This document shows, one piece after another, positions 40,596 to 53,200 of a stretch of 64,000 nt of DNA; the stretch's first letter is position 1, and the number at the start of each line of letters is the position of its first letter. The notes under the pieces were generated by a model. It was not told the DNA's origin, made no database searches, and saw nothing but the letters and a program-made list of their open reading frames with translations. The DNA comes from Polytrichum commune (lineage: Eukaryota > Streptophyta > Polytrichopsida > Polytrichales > Polytrichaceae): positions 57,283,169 to 57,347,168 of the forward strand of contig OX485806.1 in the NCBI GenBank assembly GCA_950295325.1, given 5' to 3'. The position numbers and the translations under genes are program-made.

Positions 40596-43200
40596 TGTCA
40601 AAATTTGTTGTACTCTGTGGTGAGTGCAGGTGGATGTGACAAGCCTGCATGCGGGCTGAGGTGAGTCAGGGGGCGAAGGGTCTGTTTGGGGGATTGCCTG
40701 ATTTATATGCTTGTTGGTTGTGAGTTGATTGTGGTGTGGTCGCAAGTTTGCTGTGAGTTTGTTGGAGATTGGTCTTGGCCGAATGTGCTTTGTTATGGGA
40801 GTGTGTGGGCGGGTCGAGGTGTGCTTGTTGAGGTTGTGTGGTTGTTGCCGTCCATGGTCATGTGTTGGTTTGGTGTCAGGGTCCCTCGTGTGGCTTGCTG
40901 TATTCGGTGTTCAAGGCAGTAGTGTCTTGGTGTGTGTTGGTCGAGGGCGTTGTCTTGGCTGCGATGTTGATTTGTAGGTGTTGGTGTGCAGGTAGTGCTT
41001 GTGTGGAGATCCGCTGGTGGAGTCGCTTAGGAGGGTTCGACCATGTGTGGTGGTGGCGTTGGTGTCTTGCGAAGTGGGTCGCAAGTAGGTGTTGGGCGGT
41101 CGCAGGCCTACTGTGAATTGCCACTTCTCTGCTGATTGCGGGCCTCCTGTTGGTGCGGCGGTTGGCGTTGGTGCGGTGTGTTGGAGGCTGTTGCAGGTGG
41201 TGTACCTGTCGATGTAGTGGGGTGTGTGGGTTGAGAGCGGAGTGGGGAGGAGGGGGTCTGAGAGGGGGAGTGTGTGTGAGGGAGTTTTTTGTGATGTTGT
41301 GGGAAGATTGTTGGGGCAACTCTGGGGTGGGGGGGGGGTTGGTAATGGGGATGAAACTATGTAGTCTAATTGTGGTGTTTTGTAAGAGGGACAAGGGGGG
41401 AATGGGATTGAGAGGGGGGTGTTGAATGCAGGTGCTCTCTAGAGTGTGAGATGGGGGCTGCGGTGAGGGTGTGTGGTGGAGATAGCCGAGAGAAGGGTTG
41501 GAGAGGAATTTGTGCTGCTAGAAGTTGGGGGTGTTGTGGGATATGATGGTCTGAGGAGTGTGTGTAGGTACTGAAAGGAGGGTGTGGGTGAGTGTTGGGA
41601 GAGGTATGTGTGTGAATGCTGAGAAGGTTATGTTGTGGGCAGTGGGAAAATTTGGGTTAAATAGTGAATTGTGTAGGTTGGCATGGTATGGTGGGTGTGT
41701 ATTTCCGTTAATGGCTGCCATTGTGGTGGGGGTCATCCAAATGTGTTGATGGGTATTCTTTGGGGGTACAGAGGGGGGTGTGTGTTTGGCGGGGTTCTTG
41801 ATTTGGTCAGGTGTAGTTTGTGGGGTGTTTCTGTGGGTGGTTGTGAGGGGTTTGTGTGCTGGTTGGATATCTCTCTGTGTTGTTTGTAGGGTGGTCTTGC
41901 CGGTATTGTTGTTTATTGTGCTGGAGTTGGCATTTTTTGGTGTCGCTCCGTGTGGGTGTATGTATGTATTGCATATCAGGCTTGTTTTTCTTTGTGTTAG
42001 TTTTGTCAGTGGGTAAATTTGGGTTTGGGTGCAGGGTGGATTGTCTGTGCTTGGGGGTGAGTGGTCGTCTTAGGTTTGTGTGGTGTTTGTATGTTGTATT
42101 TATGGTGTATGATGAGGTTTGTGTGGGATGTGTGGGATGTGTGGGAGTTGTGTGTGTGGAGGGTGAGAGTATTGTGTGTAAGGTTGTTGGTGTTCGGCAG
42201 TGGGATTTGTGGTTGGGTTCGGGTTATTTTTTGGTTCTTTGGTGTTGGTATATCTTCATTGATGGGTGTGGGCAACCTCTTTCGCCTAGTTCCAGGTGAG
42301 TACGGTGGGTATTTGTTAATGTGTGTTTTTTAGTTTGTCCAGGGTTGGGTTATGTGGGAAGCGTGTGGGTTTGTTGTAAGTAGAAGAGGGTGTGGAGGTA
42401 TGTTGTGTGTGGTCAAGTGTGTGTTCAAGTGTGTGTTAGGTGTGTTGGTGTATAGTTGTATGTGTTGTGGGGACCGAGTTGTAGGCTGTCCAGGTGTGTT
42501 TTCTTGTGTATGTTTCTTTGTGTTTCTGTTTGGGTTAGGGTTTGGGGGTGGGTTTTGTAGATCGAAGCTATGTGTATGCTGTTGGTGTTGTGACTATGTG
42601 AGGATTTGAGGTGTTGTCTGATTTGTGTATTGTGGCGATCAGCGGTTGGTCGGGCAGCGGTGGCTACTGGTGGTATGTATTCCAACCCCTTTCGTGTGTG
42701 TTTTTTGATTTGTTTGAGTTTGTGTGAGATCTCTCTTGTTGATGGTGGTTATTTGAGTTGTCTTTGTATGGTGTTTGTGTGGAAAAAAAAAGGTACGCCG
42801 TGTAACCTTGCATTGTATAAATATGGGTTGGTGTGTGGGGATAAGTAGTACCTTATTGTGAGGTGATGGGCGTTTGTTGACGTGCGCTTGTTGGGTGTGT
42901 GTTGTGCACACTTGCTGGGGATGCTTGTGGGGCATGCGACTGGGGGTGGTTGGTCTCCTGCTCTGTTGGTGTGGTTGCACTTGTGTTCGGTTTGTCTAGT
43001 CCTTTGGCTATCCTTGTGTTGCATTTCGGTGTTGCGGCGGGTCCTGGTCTTGTGTCGATAGCTCCATCTGCTCGTGCAGGGAGATATTTGGGCAGTGGTG
43101 GTGCAGCAGCTCCGGTTCTTGCTTTGGCGACTATTTGACCTGGTAGGGGGGCAGTTGGGCAGTGTGCAGGGAGTGCGGGAGACGGGGCTTTGGATCTGGT
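40596..43200. other. 2.6-kb tract with extreme G/T strand skew
   Basis: The plus strand is dominated by TGTG, GGTG, TTGT and GTGG words, with A and C scarce over the whole tract. All six frames have moderately long ORFs, rich in Val/Cys/Gly/Leu on one strand and His/Thr/Pro/Asn on the other, which is what such skew produces. None resembles a known protein. Codon structure and a conserved motif are both missing, so no gene is called. Confidence 0.75.
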
Positions 43201-46200
43201 TGGAGGGTGGAGGAGGTGTCTGCTAGCTTAGTTTTGGATCTAGGGTTAGGGTGTTGGAGACATGTAGCAAATAGAGCATACCGTTTGTGATCGAATGCTC
43301 TGTTGAGGCCGATTAATGTCCATAACACTAATAAAATTGTTGTCTGCGGGAACTGATTGCTTCGACCCTAGTGTTTGTTCCATCTTGGTATAGTGGTAGG
43401 GACTCTTGAGATCCGTGCAGATTTTCACATTGACAAGGACCGAGAACTCATGAGTTCACCTTGCGGATACTACCAAGCCTCACATGGACACACCGTCTTG
43501 CTCTTGCCATGATAAATCCCCTTTGTAGTGTAAACAATCAAGTTGTTGCACAAAGCAAAAAGGTGAGCATTGAAGTGTCGGTCGGAGATGCTACATGTAT
43601 TGATGGATTCCAATGATAGCCAACCACAATTGAATCTAACACCACCAAACATCATACAACTCCTAGAATGTACCTATTATCATGATAGATTCCATGGCAT
43701 AGCCATCAGAGAAAGATATACCATGTACATCTTGCTCATCCAAACGCCTTCGTCACTAATACTACATGTGCACCATCCACAAATGTTCAATCCATCAATT
43801 AAATTACCTCAAAATATCCCCATATAAGATCAAAAAAATCATGAGACACATACACCAAATAACCATATAATATCTAACATGCTTAGTATTAAGCATAAAA
43901 AAGCTAGACAACAAGCAAGCCGCGTGGAGCCACCATAGAATACCACCTCCCCCCTCCCCTCGTTTACTATATCATATCCAACTTACGCAAAGAAGCCCAC
44001 CTTCCCAAAGGAAGGAAGTAAACTTACCTTGAAGTTTGGTAAAACATGATCAAGGTAAGGAAAATAGGCTCCCACTTAAGTCGGTGTATATAAACATTGA
44101 GGTTGCTTTTATTTTATATTATTTTGTTTAGAGCCAACAAGAAAGTGGCCACATGTGGGTGTCATAGCCATGTCATAGTAAAATATTATATTAAATTAAA
44201 TTAGAAAAGATGACACAAGATTATTCTTCACTTGATGAATTTTTTAAATCCATCCCATGTATGTGCAGAGGACTCACTTACTTGGGTAGAATGACAGAAC
44301 AAGCCTCCCAATCATACTAACTAGAGCTGTCCATTCTACCTATGTCAAAATTTAGTAATCCACTTCTATCAACTTCTAAAAATATATTTTGGGGGAAATC
44401 AGATGCATATGAGAATCGCTTACTTTCAGTTGTGACTTTGTTTGATAAAAGAAGAATATGGTTAGTTTCTTGAAGATATAGAGGTCAAAGATACACAAAA
44501 ATCTCTCATTTACCATGAGTGAGGCATTGTCTAGCTTTGTTACAAAGAAGTGCAGTTGCTTGGGTTCCTTCAAATAAGAACACACTGCAGGTACTATATT
44601 ACACTTGGAAATCTTGTAGTCTTTCCTTGATGTATGTTTTGGAAAATCAAATTTGTTAGAGCGTGTACCATTGGCTTCATGTATGGTCCATATGATTTAC
44701 CTTGGACCATAGTATATTTGAGACATTACTCAGCACTTGGTGCTTGTTTAGTGGGCCGTTAAATATAACAAAGGATGTTCAAAGAGCTATGCAGGGAGAT
44801 TCAAATTTTAAGTGAGCTCCCAACATCATATTGTTATATTCCGAGGGCCCACATTGATGAGTAATGTTATAAAATGTCAACATGGACATACTAGAAATTC
44901 AAATTGGCTCACATGTGAATATAAATTAGATAATTTGATTGCATGTCATTCTATAATGCTCCACATCATCATGATGAGGGGATCTCTTGGTCATTTACAT
45001 ATGGCTTTGGATAAGATGGGTTCTAATTAAAATTCAAAAACTTCCCAAACAAATTATGGAGTGTTAGATCTTGCGACCAACAATATATACAATTCATGTT
45101 TATTTTAGAATTTAATTAGTTTAATATACAAAACCAATTATGGTATTTAGTGTGATATGCATAATAGTGTCACTTATCCTATTTTGAGGCTTATGCTATG
45201 TTACATTAATGATCAACAACTTCACCATAAGTATCACCTTACGACACTTGGCATTCAAGTGTGCTTATTGATATCTTGGCATGAGTATGTTCAATAGTGT
45301 CATAAGGTGTATGCATATGTTATAGAATGGTGTACATTTGGTCTAAAGTATACATAAATGACACTTGGCATTAATATGCTCGAGAACATCATCCTCTTGC
45401 AAAATAAAATATAAACTCATAACATTTGCCATTAGTATGCTTTATAATATCATTTTTGCATATTAAATTGCAACACTAGCATCTCAAGTATCCCAATGTC
45501 CTACACTAAATGTGATAATGTAAACAAGTTTTCACTTAAAGAAGTTACTTATGTTGATGAACAACATTATATTGGCAATTAGTGGATGTGACACTTTGAG
45601 ACCTCTAGACATCTAAGTGTAGGCCCTTCACATATAGTGTACTTGACACTAAATATCATAAACATTGTAGTTTGGGCCCATGCTAGCATGGCCCTTCGTA
45701 CTCAGGCATGCCAATCATGAATTGGTAAAAATTTTAGACTAAAGGTCAACTTCCATATGCATACCAAAATAGACTTCACCTATTTTGGTATAGATCCGCA
45801 AGGATTTTGTTGATCAAACTACAAAATCTCACCGTGATGTCAGCTCATGCTTTGTGGAGATCACTTCAAAATCGATTTAATCACCAAACAAATAGTATTT
45901 TGACCAAAGGCTTGTTATGATTGGATACATCATCAACTTTCAAATTAGCCACCCATAGCTGAGTATAATACCGATATGTATAAGATAATATCTCAAATAT
46001 CTTTGTATGATAAACCAATTGACAATGTGCATATAATAGAAAAAATTCAATCTATGTTTCATGTTGCTAATATGGTATTGGCTCAATAATATCAAACATG
46101 TGTTGTATAAAATACTATATTCTCATGTCATTATTATTTTTGGTTGAGAAGAAAAATGAACCCTTGTTGAAGACCCATGGAGAACAATATGTTGAAATTC

Positions 46201-46226
46201 TTCTCATGCACTGTCATGCAACGTAG
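43201..46226. other. Unassigned AT-rich region
   Basis: No gene is supported. Loosely repeated (G/A)ACA(C/T)TTG(G/C)CATT words occur at about 45243, 45361 and 45422. The last kilobase may be the leader and gag start of the Copia element on the right, but is too decayed to call. No RNA gene is seen. Confidence 0.4.
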
Positions 46227-46391
46227 GTGTTGAGAAGTAGACCAAAGCCAAGAAAAAAATTATATATATATATATATGAAAGGAAACTCAACAAACACAA
46301 AAGCATTAGACTCTGCAATCTTAGTTATTGTTTATTGGGGCCTTCACCCACACAATTTTTTTCCTGTGATACAAGTGCAAAGACTCCTACT

Positions 46392-46433
46392 TGTTCTAGA
46401 TGTAGAATCAATGATCATATTGCCAAGAATTGC
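46392..46433 (+). pseudogene. Copia gag zinc knuckle
   Basis: The frame encodes CSRCRINDHIAKNC, a perfect CX2CX4HX4C nucleic-acid-binding knuckle. Flanking gag sequence is not recognisable. Confidence 0.75.
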
Positions 46434-46589
46434 AAGACAACCCATCACTTTGTCAAATTTTACAAGGTACATTGTAAGTGATATGACACCAATGTTACAC
46501 TTGTGGAGCACACGGAAACTTCACACGACAAAATGGCTCCAAACCCATATGGAGTTTTTGGAATCTCATACTACCTCTAATGGCACCGA

Positions 46590-46668
46590 ATACGATATTT
46601 TGAATGTTTCTTTGTTGTTAGATAGTGCTACCCCTAAAATTATTCTTCATGACAATAAAAGCTTTTAA
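46590..46668 (+). pseudogene. Copia protease remnant
   Basis: VSLLLDSATPKIILHDNKSF corresponds to the Copia protease start LDSGA(S/T)xH; the Gly after DS is missing, so the active site is broken. Confidence 0.6.
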
Positions 46669-47099
46669 TCTCTAGGTCCTATGATCACAAAGCATATCAC
46701 CACCATCATTAGTAGTAGTTGTTTGGTATACCAAACTGTTGAAATTGTCTTGTTATGTCTAATGGTACACGCATACATGTCTCTAGAGTTTTCAAGATGA
46801 TCGATGCAACGGTTTCATTTGCGTATAGATAAAGATGATAATCAAGAGTCATTGCAAATTTTGGATGGTGATGAATATCCCTAGCACATATGGACATGAA
46901 CTTCAAGTATCGAATTTACTAAAGGGTATGAAACCTTGTGAATTTTGTGCTTTGGAGAAACTTGTTATACGACCTCATAGATGGAAATTGCCACACAAAC
47001 TCCCAATTGTGCTTCAGAGGTTTTAAGAGGAAGAGGCCATGATATTTGAATTTGAGCTCTTAAAATTATAAAGGTGTTACAGTTGAGACTACGACAAAA

Positions 47100-48240
47100 A
47101 TAATTAACCTGCTGAGTTGTAATGTGATGTTTTTGAGGAGATGAAACAAGTTTGAAAACGCCTCAAGTACAAAGCACGGGTAGTGGCCCAACATCTAGAC
47201 ATTGATTTTAAAGAGACATATTCCATGTGATAAACCCAATTATGTAATTAATGAGGTTTGTGCTCATTAAATGGACCCACATAGGGTTAGTTATTGTAGC
47301 CATATATGTTAATGATCTCAACCTCATAGGCATGGCCAATGCCATCTTTCATATCATTTTCTAACTCAAAGGTGAATTTGAGATAAATTATCTTGAGGAG
47401 CCCAACTTATGTTTTGGTCCATAATTTGAAAATCTTGCATATTATGTTTTTCAACATTGATGTTTGTACATTCAAAAAATACTCAAGTGTTTCACCATGG
47501 ATGCACCTCACTCACTAAGTTCCTTGATAGTGGCACAAACATTGGACCTAAAGAAGAAGGAATGTGGGCCATGTGATGAGGGGGAAAAATGTTTGGGACT
47601 CGAGACTCTATATTTGGCCAATTGTGCTAGGCTCGATATTGTATTTCCTGTCAATTTATTGGCTAGATTTAGTGCTAAGCCAACAAAATGGCATTAAAAT
47701 GCCGTCAAATATATCATATAATTGCTCAAGGGCACAATGTATCTAGGATTGTTTTATAAGGTTGGAGAAGAAAACAACATCAAAGGATACATGGACGCAA
47801 ATTACCTCTTTGATTTACATCAAGAAAAATCTCAAACAAGCTACGTTTTCCTCAAACAAAGTGCAATGATATCTTTGAAATCATTGAAGCAAAGTCATGT
47901 AGCCACATCTTCAAACCTTTCGGAAATTATAGCCTTGCATGAGGCTTCACGTGAATGTGTTTGATTGCAATGGATTGATAGCTTCATCACAAGTTCTTGT
48001 GGATTTTCAAACGTTTTGTCATCCCCAACACTGATTTACAAAGACAATGCAACATGCATTGCTCAGATTAAGGTGAACTACATCAAAGGAGACCAAATCA
48101 AACACATCTTAGTGACATTTTTTTTCACTTGTGAATTATTGGGATCAAATTTAGATGTGAAACAAATTAATTTTTTTAATAACCTAGTGGACTTTTTTAC
48201 TAAGTCATTACCAACTGCTAGACATAAACAAATTGTTTAA
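47100..48240 (+). pseudogene. Copia RT C-terminus and RNase H
   Basis: An RT piece with VVAQHLDIDFKETYS (about 47185-47220) and a catalytic-site region read as VNDLNLIG (about 47308) where the family has VDDxxxxG. RNase H follows: YLANCARLDIVFPVNLLARF (47612-47670), IKGYMDANYLFD, HVATSSNLSEIIALHEASRE, LIYKDNATCIAQIK, DFFTKSLPTARHK. Stops at 47695 and 47962 break it. The DVNL/D-Y, E and D residues of RNase H are partly kept. Confidence 0.8.
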
Positions 48241-48420
48241 AAAATAGGGATGTAAAAGCTTTCATTCAAATTTGACATGTAAACAATCATGTCCTTTCCA
48301 CGCGTTTTTCCTCCACTCATGAGTTCTTACCTCAATAATGAGGATTTTTTTATCACTGCAAGGCTTTTAACAAGGAAAGGTAATGGTGTCTAAAGTAAAA
48401 CTCGTTGAGTCCAAAAGGAG

Positions 48421-48721
48421 TGTTAAGACACCACCGTGGACAACGAGTAAGTGTCAATAGACCCAACTTCGTCGTCATAGCTTGTTACTTTAGAAATATG
48501 ATCATTACCAACTAGACATATTATTTTGGAACTATAGCCATCACTGTCAACAAGGTATGTTGCCTTGCAAGTATAGTCATCCTTACAGTTGAAGCATAAT
48601 ACCTTAAAAGCATCAAACCTTCTATATGGACCTGAGTAGAAGGTTCATAAAAATAAGTGAACCCTCATCCTCACGCTCACTCATAGAGTTTTACCCATCA
48701 TTACTTTCATTTTTTGTAACA
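48421..48721 (+). repeat. Copia 3' LTR (probable)
   Basis: Preceded by the purine-rich GTCCAAAAGGAG (PPT), it starts TGTTAAGACACC at 48421. TTTTTGTAACA at 48721 gives TGTTA/TAACA inverted ends and a 301-bp LTR. The right end is inferred, as no partner LTR is available. Confidence 0.55.
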
Positions 48722-49454
48722 ATACACAGTAACTCAGGCTTTTAGTGGAGGGTGCACCCGCAAAGTTATTTGGGAAAAATTAAGTGCCGGTGTTCATGAC
48801 TATTGTAGTCCGGTTCCTCACCACAATAATAATGCACAACCACTGAGATCAAATTGAGATATTGCAAGTTGAGATTCAAAACTTTGAAATCATATCACGA
48901 CTACTATTTTTAGGGTCCATCAGCAACATCTTCAAATTTCTCAACTATTTAATCTTCCAAGTTTTGCGCTACCTCACCAAACTCATATCCTACGCTGGAT
49001 CTCCTGGCCAATTCTTGCAAACTGACCATCAATTTGTCAAGGTTGGTTATTTGTATTTGACATCAGAGCATCGAAGTTAAAATCCTTGCAACAGAAAATA
49101 TTTGGTATGCCTCAATTTGCCGTTCCAGTAACCCAACTGTAGGAAGTTGACACTGGTTGGACTTCCACCAAGCTGGAGAGTTGACTTTCTCACTACCACC
49201 ATCCACTTGGTTAATGCCAGAGAGGAGCCAACTCTCAACAAACACTCTTTTGGGTGGCCTCTACAAATGTTTGGGAACTATCGTAGAGGCGTCAAAGATT
49301 CAAAAATGGATCAGATTTGATCGTGTCTTCCCAAAGTGCCTAAGAACAGTTTCCCTCCTGATGCACTAGTCACTTGCTTGTACAGCTCTGATGTTTGGTC
49401 AAGATTTAAGTCAACACAATAAGCTAGAAAACTGAGTTCTTCAGAACAAAGTGT
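48722..49454. other. Spacer left of the OTU gene
   Basis: No supported gene. It includes the 3' flank (and likely the 3' UTR) of the OTU gene on the minus strand. Confidence 0.5.
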
Positions 49455-52400
49455 TCAAAGAGGATGCGAGGGAATCACTGAATTGTAGTGTTCACCCAAT
49501 CCAAACGCGTGTCTATGAAATGAAACCCTGATGCTTCCAGCACCTGATAATCTGGCCTCTTCACTTAGATACTCCTTTCCCATCTCTATTTCAGGTCCTG
49601 TCGCTGTATACACAATGACGTGCTTCTTCAAAGCCTGCGCAAGAGCCCCAAGCTCTAGCTGTCCGCCCCAGGATGCTGTTGACTCCATTTCTCTGTCAGC
49701 AACTCTAAGTTAGAGACTCAAAAAAATATGATTTACAACGACGAAATATGGTTGCACATCTCAGACCCAATCCATCCTCGACAGAAAGGAATGAAAAATA
49801 TGCAACGAGATCTTCTACGACCGCACCAACCAGGCTTGCCAGTAGACTGAGCAATCTGTTCAATCCCACAAATGAGCACCTGAAACCAAAGAAACCCTGC
49901 ATCTTATTTTCTCATCCTTGCCATAGAAGATGAAATTCAAGTCTATGGTAAGTCAGTGTTCCTTATTGAGCTGGAATCAGGGAAGAAAAAGAGAAACATT
50001 GAATATAAAACATCAACCCTTGTAATGGCCTAAGAAACTTGCACTGAAATAGTATAATGTTACAACAAAGTAGCACGGACAAGTCAATATATTGGATTCA
50101 GAGTATTGCATTCAGTGACCAAAAAATATGGACTTTTGCTTTTGAAGACCAGGCGACTGTCATCACAGGACAACCTTGAACAGAAAACTTTGTAGGTTGA
50201 AGCTTACCTGCAATAAGTTTCGAACTTTGACTGTGGGTCCTTGCCTTCAATTTCTTTCTCAAGATCCCCACCAATAAAAGGCATGAAATCTTCAACATGA
50301 TTCAGCATATATCTAGCTGCCAACTCCCTAAGTTGTTGATAGGAATATACATGACAAGAATCTTGGTATAAAATAAGCTGGTCCTCAACTGCCCGGTACA
50401 GGCAGTGCCCATCAGGCTTAATCTCCTTCAGGCCTAACCCAAGGGGATTAAGTTTCTGTAGAAGATGTCGATCTTCAACCTCTCGTTGACTAACCAGGGT
50501 GTTCTGTTCCTCCTGTATCCTTTGCTCCCTTTCAGCATCTTGCTGCGCACGTTTTTCTCGAAACTTCTGACCTTTGGAGGGCCGTGCTCGTTGGTGGGTT
50601 GCTGCTGTAGTAACTCCTGCAATGGTATTCACCAGTGTGTGCATACTCGCTCTCTCCTCCCTTTCTTCACCCTGAAAAACTAGAGAGGCAAGTTCATTTG
50701 CCTGCCTCGCCTTCATCTCTGCATCCAACTTTGCGACCTGTTTCCATGGCACAGGTTCATAAGGATCAAAGATTTATTGCAAGCAGCCTGCCCTATATGT
50801 TTCAAAGCAAACTGTCTGCTTGACAAACCCGGAGCCATCAGTACAACAGTCTTGCCCTAAACTGAAAGGAAGATGTCCGGATCCCATCACACATTCAAGT
50901 CCCATCAATGCGTGGATTGAAACTGGAACTAGATGCTGTACACCTATACAACCAACAGGACTAACAACAAATCTAATCCATCCAAACTCAAGTAACACCG
51001 AGTATGTCATTGACTCATGAACCACTTGATTCGTGTTGATTCGTGAGACTTATTACTGTTCCAACTCCATAGCTGACAAGTTAAATGAGAAGACCTCCGG
51101 TTCCATAATGAGGTACCTTAATACTAAATCGGTCATAACTTGTGCCTTTCACAATCTCCTACTTGAAAGAAGGAAGAATGTTTCATACCTTGGATAACTG
51201 CCAAAATAACTAAAGATAACTAGATTTTTTTCAATACATTTTAGGGAACAACTAAAGTTAACTAGAAAAATTTCAAACCGATTTGAAGAACAATTATAGT
51301 TAACTAGAAAAATTTAAGACCATATTCAAGAACAACTATAGTTAACTAGAGATTTTCAAGTATTATCATATACTAAAAGAAGTTCACATGTTGATTTGCT
51401 TCAATTGAGGGTCTTTAATATGCTCGGGCCACCGAGGACCATCAAGAAATGCCTACACGATATTTAGAGTGTTGGGCTTTGGAACAACCTCCATGTAAAC
51501 CACCAACACAAATAACATGGTAATGACGCTACAACACTACAACAAAATTCTGTGACTAAGTTGCACTCAACCTTAGTTAACTAGATATAACTATAGCTAA
51601 CTAGATTTTTTGGCAGACCGAATTTAGAACAACTATAGTTAACTACATTTTTTGGCAAGTCAAATTGCAAACAACTATAATTACAAAGGCAACTAGTTAA
51701 CTAATAGTTGAATTAGTTGGTTAGTTGTCCAAGGTCTGGAATGTTTCAAATAGAATTTAATTTCCATAGGTGGGACTTAGACTTGTGTTAGCATTATCCG
51801 TCGCACTTATCCTTAAAATTAATCGACAAAACTTGATCCAGAAATTTCCAGAGGAGAAACCTTGGACTTCCCAGTTGAAATCTACCGGCACTCTGAAACC
51901 TTGACTGCTTACGTTCGAGATAGACTAACTCATTTTTCCTCACCTCTTCCTCAGCAGACTTCTTCTTAGCTTTTTGATCAGCTTTGCTACCCTTTGCGGC
52001 TGCTTTCTTCAACGCTATCTCCTTGCATTGTAATTCTTTAATTTCTTTCCTGTCGATAAAGCCGTGTCAATTGGTAGTCAAAGAGTATCTAATCCAGCAA
52101 TAACAACAAGGGAATGGAACATAAGATAAGACTGTTTCTCATCGCATGCTTGCTAGACTATGAAAACCAGCAAAAACCAATGCATTCCTCCTATTTCTCC
52201 AAAATCTTGGGTCAAACACCAAAGCACAATCAGGCACACAAATCAAACATATTCAACAGAATCAGGTCAAAAACTCAAGAAATCTGACCAAACACGGGAG
52301 AAGTGTAAATCTGCGGCGAGAGGACATTCAACTAATTTAATGCAATGAAGGCCGTGGGGGCGGGGGGGGCGGGGGGGTTTTGAAGCATACGTATGGCGGG

Positions 52401-52479
52401 AGAGCATCTCGGAGCGCGTTTCTTTCGGTAGGGCGTCGTCGTCATAGGTCATGGCTGCTTCTATTCTGACGGAGTCCAT
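49455..52479 (-). CDS. OTU-family deubiquitinase, OTUD6-like (plant OTU5-like), 4 exons
   Basis: Exons (minus): 52479-52391, 52049-51944, 50737-50208, 49692-49455. They sum to 963 nt (320 residues plus stop). Introns are 341, 1206 and 515 bp, all GT-AG (GTATGC, GTGAGG, GTAAGC donors; CAG acceptors), and every junction keeps frame. Residues about 20-150 are a charged helical region ([45 protein letters not shown]), as in OTUD6 proteins. The OTU domain spans about 165-318: [16 protein letters not shown] gives Asp174 and catalytic Cys177, and [14 protein letters not shown] gives catalytic His310. It should be a soluble ubiquitin-cleaving cysteine protease, intact. Length is close to that of land-plant homologues (about 320 aa). 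It is the one clear host gene here. The start is the only ATG before the conserved N-terminus; 5' UTR extent is unknown. Confidence 0.93.
51200..51660. repeat. 42-bp tandem repeat in OTU intron 2
   Basis: The unit GAACAACTATAGTTAACTAG followed by AAAAATTT recurs at 51246, 51288 and 51330, with a diverged copy at about 51204 and scattered copies near 51590 and 51640. Each carries the palindrome GTTAAC. It lies inside intron 2 (50738-51943). Confidence 0.85.
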
Positions 52480-53200
52480 ACGAGAGCTAGTTTGCAAATC
52501 GAAGGTAGTATTTTGAAGGTTGGAGCTTCCGGGTTATTCTTCAAGACACAGTCGATGGAGGCGGAGAGCTTACTGTGAGGTCCTTGCGACAAAATGAGAT
52601 TTAGGTCCCTCAATTTGCCAAGAAGTAAGAGAGTGTCCTACGCCCCTCCATTAACTAAAGTCCAAACCCAAGCAAATACGACAGCTATTCCGGGGGCAAG
52701 GCTTGGAGGCAGAATGGAACTGTCCTGTCTGCCGGCCCTCGGAAGTCGGCACTATCTGCAGCACTATTTCCATTGCTCTGGGGGAAGGGTCAGGCTGCAG
52801 ATGTCATTGGGTCCTACCGAGCGCAGGCCATGCAGGGAGGGCCGTGGCATCTCAAACGTCCATTGTGAACGGTGGGGATCTTCGGTATATTTCTTTTTTT
52901 ATACGACAAGGCTTTTTTTGCACCCATCAAAAGAAAAGGGAGAATGAAAAAATGTCCATAATATCGAAAGGCAAAGAAAACAATCAGCCGTCAACCACAC
53001 CTCATAATTATGATCAAACAAAATTGTATCTCATAATATATAAGCCATGCCTTGATATCACATAGACTTAGAGCTACTTCACACACGAGACTGAAGGTCT
53101 CTGACGATTGCACTTAAAGCACTTTAATTGATGGAAAAGGCAAAGCCAATCCAAGTTCGCTTCACACTACACTCAAGGCACACATGGAGTAAGTGAATGC
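52480..53200. promoter_or_regulatory. Upstream region of the OTU gene
   Basis: Contains the presumptive promoter and 5' UTR of the OTU gene, which reads leftwards from 52479. GC content is higher in 52560-52880 than further right. No TATA box in a convincing position. An open frame at 52594-52947 (+) has no recognisable feature. Confidence 0.35.

Larger units (their letters stand above)
46392..48721 (+). mobile_element. Decayed Ty1/Copia element (gag to 3' LTR)
   Basis: In order on the plus strand: CCHC zinc knuckle (46392-46433), protease-like LLDSATPKII (about 46614), a GAG-pre-integrase piece with CEFCALEKL (about 46950), RT remnants (about 47150-47460), RNase H (47600-48240), PPT and 3' LTR. 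Most of integrase is missing and stops are frequent. No 5' LTR was found. The order PR-IN-RT-RH is Copia-type. Confidence 0.8.

Noticed and set aside
39668..40650. An ORF reading straight across the E3 target site (upstream MQACHIH frame joined to the RRM-like ORF)
   Set aside because: After removing E3 and one target copy, the upstream frame is one base out of phase, and the frame that does fit has a TGA just before the join.
40876..42333. Several 80- to 170-codon ORFs in the G/T-rich tract as genes
   Set aside because: Open frames occur in every frame because A- and C-containing stop codons are rare in such skewed DNA. The translations are low-complexity and lack motifs.
52594..52947. A plus-strand gene divergent from the OTU gene
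   Set aside because: No start context, no recognisable domain, and overlapping alternative frames of equal quality.
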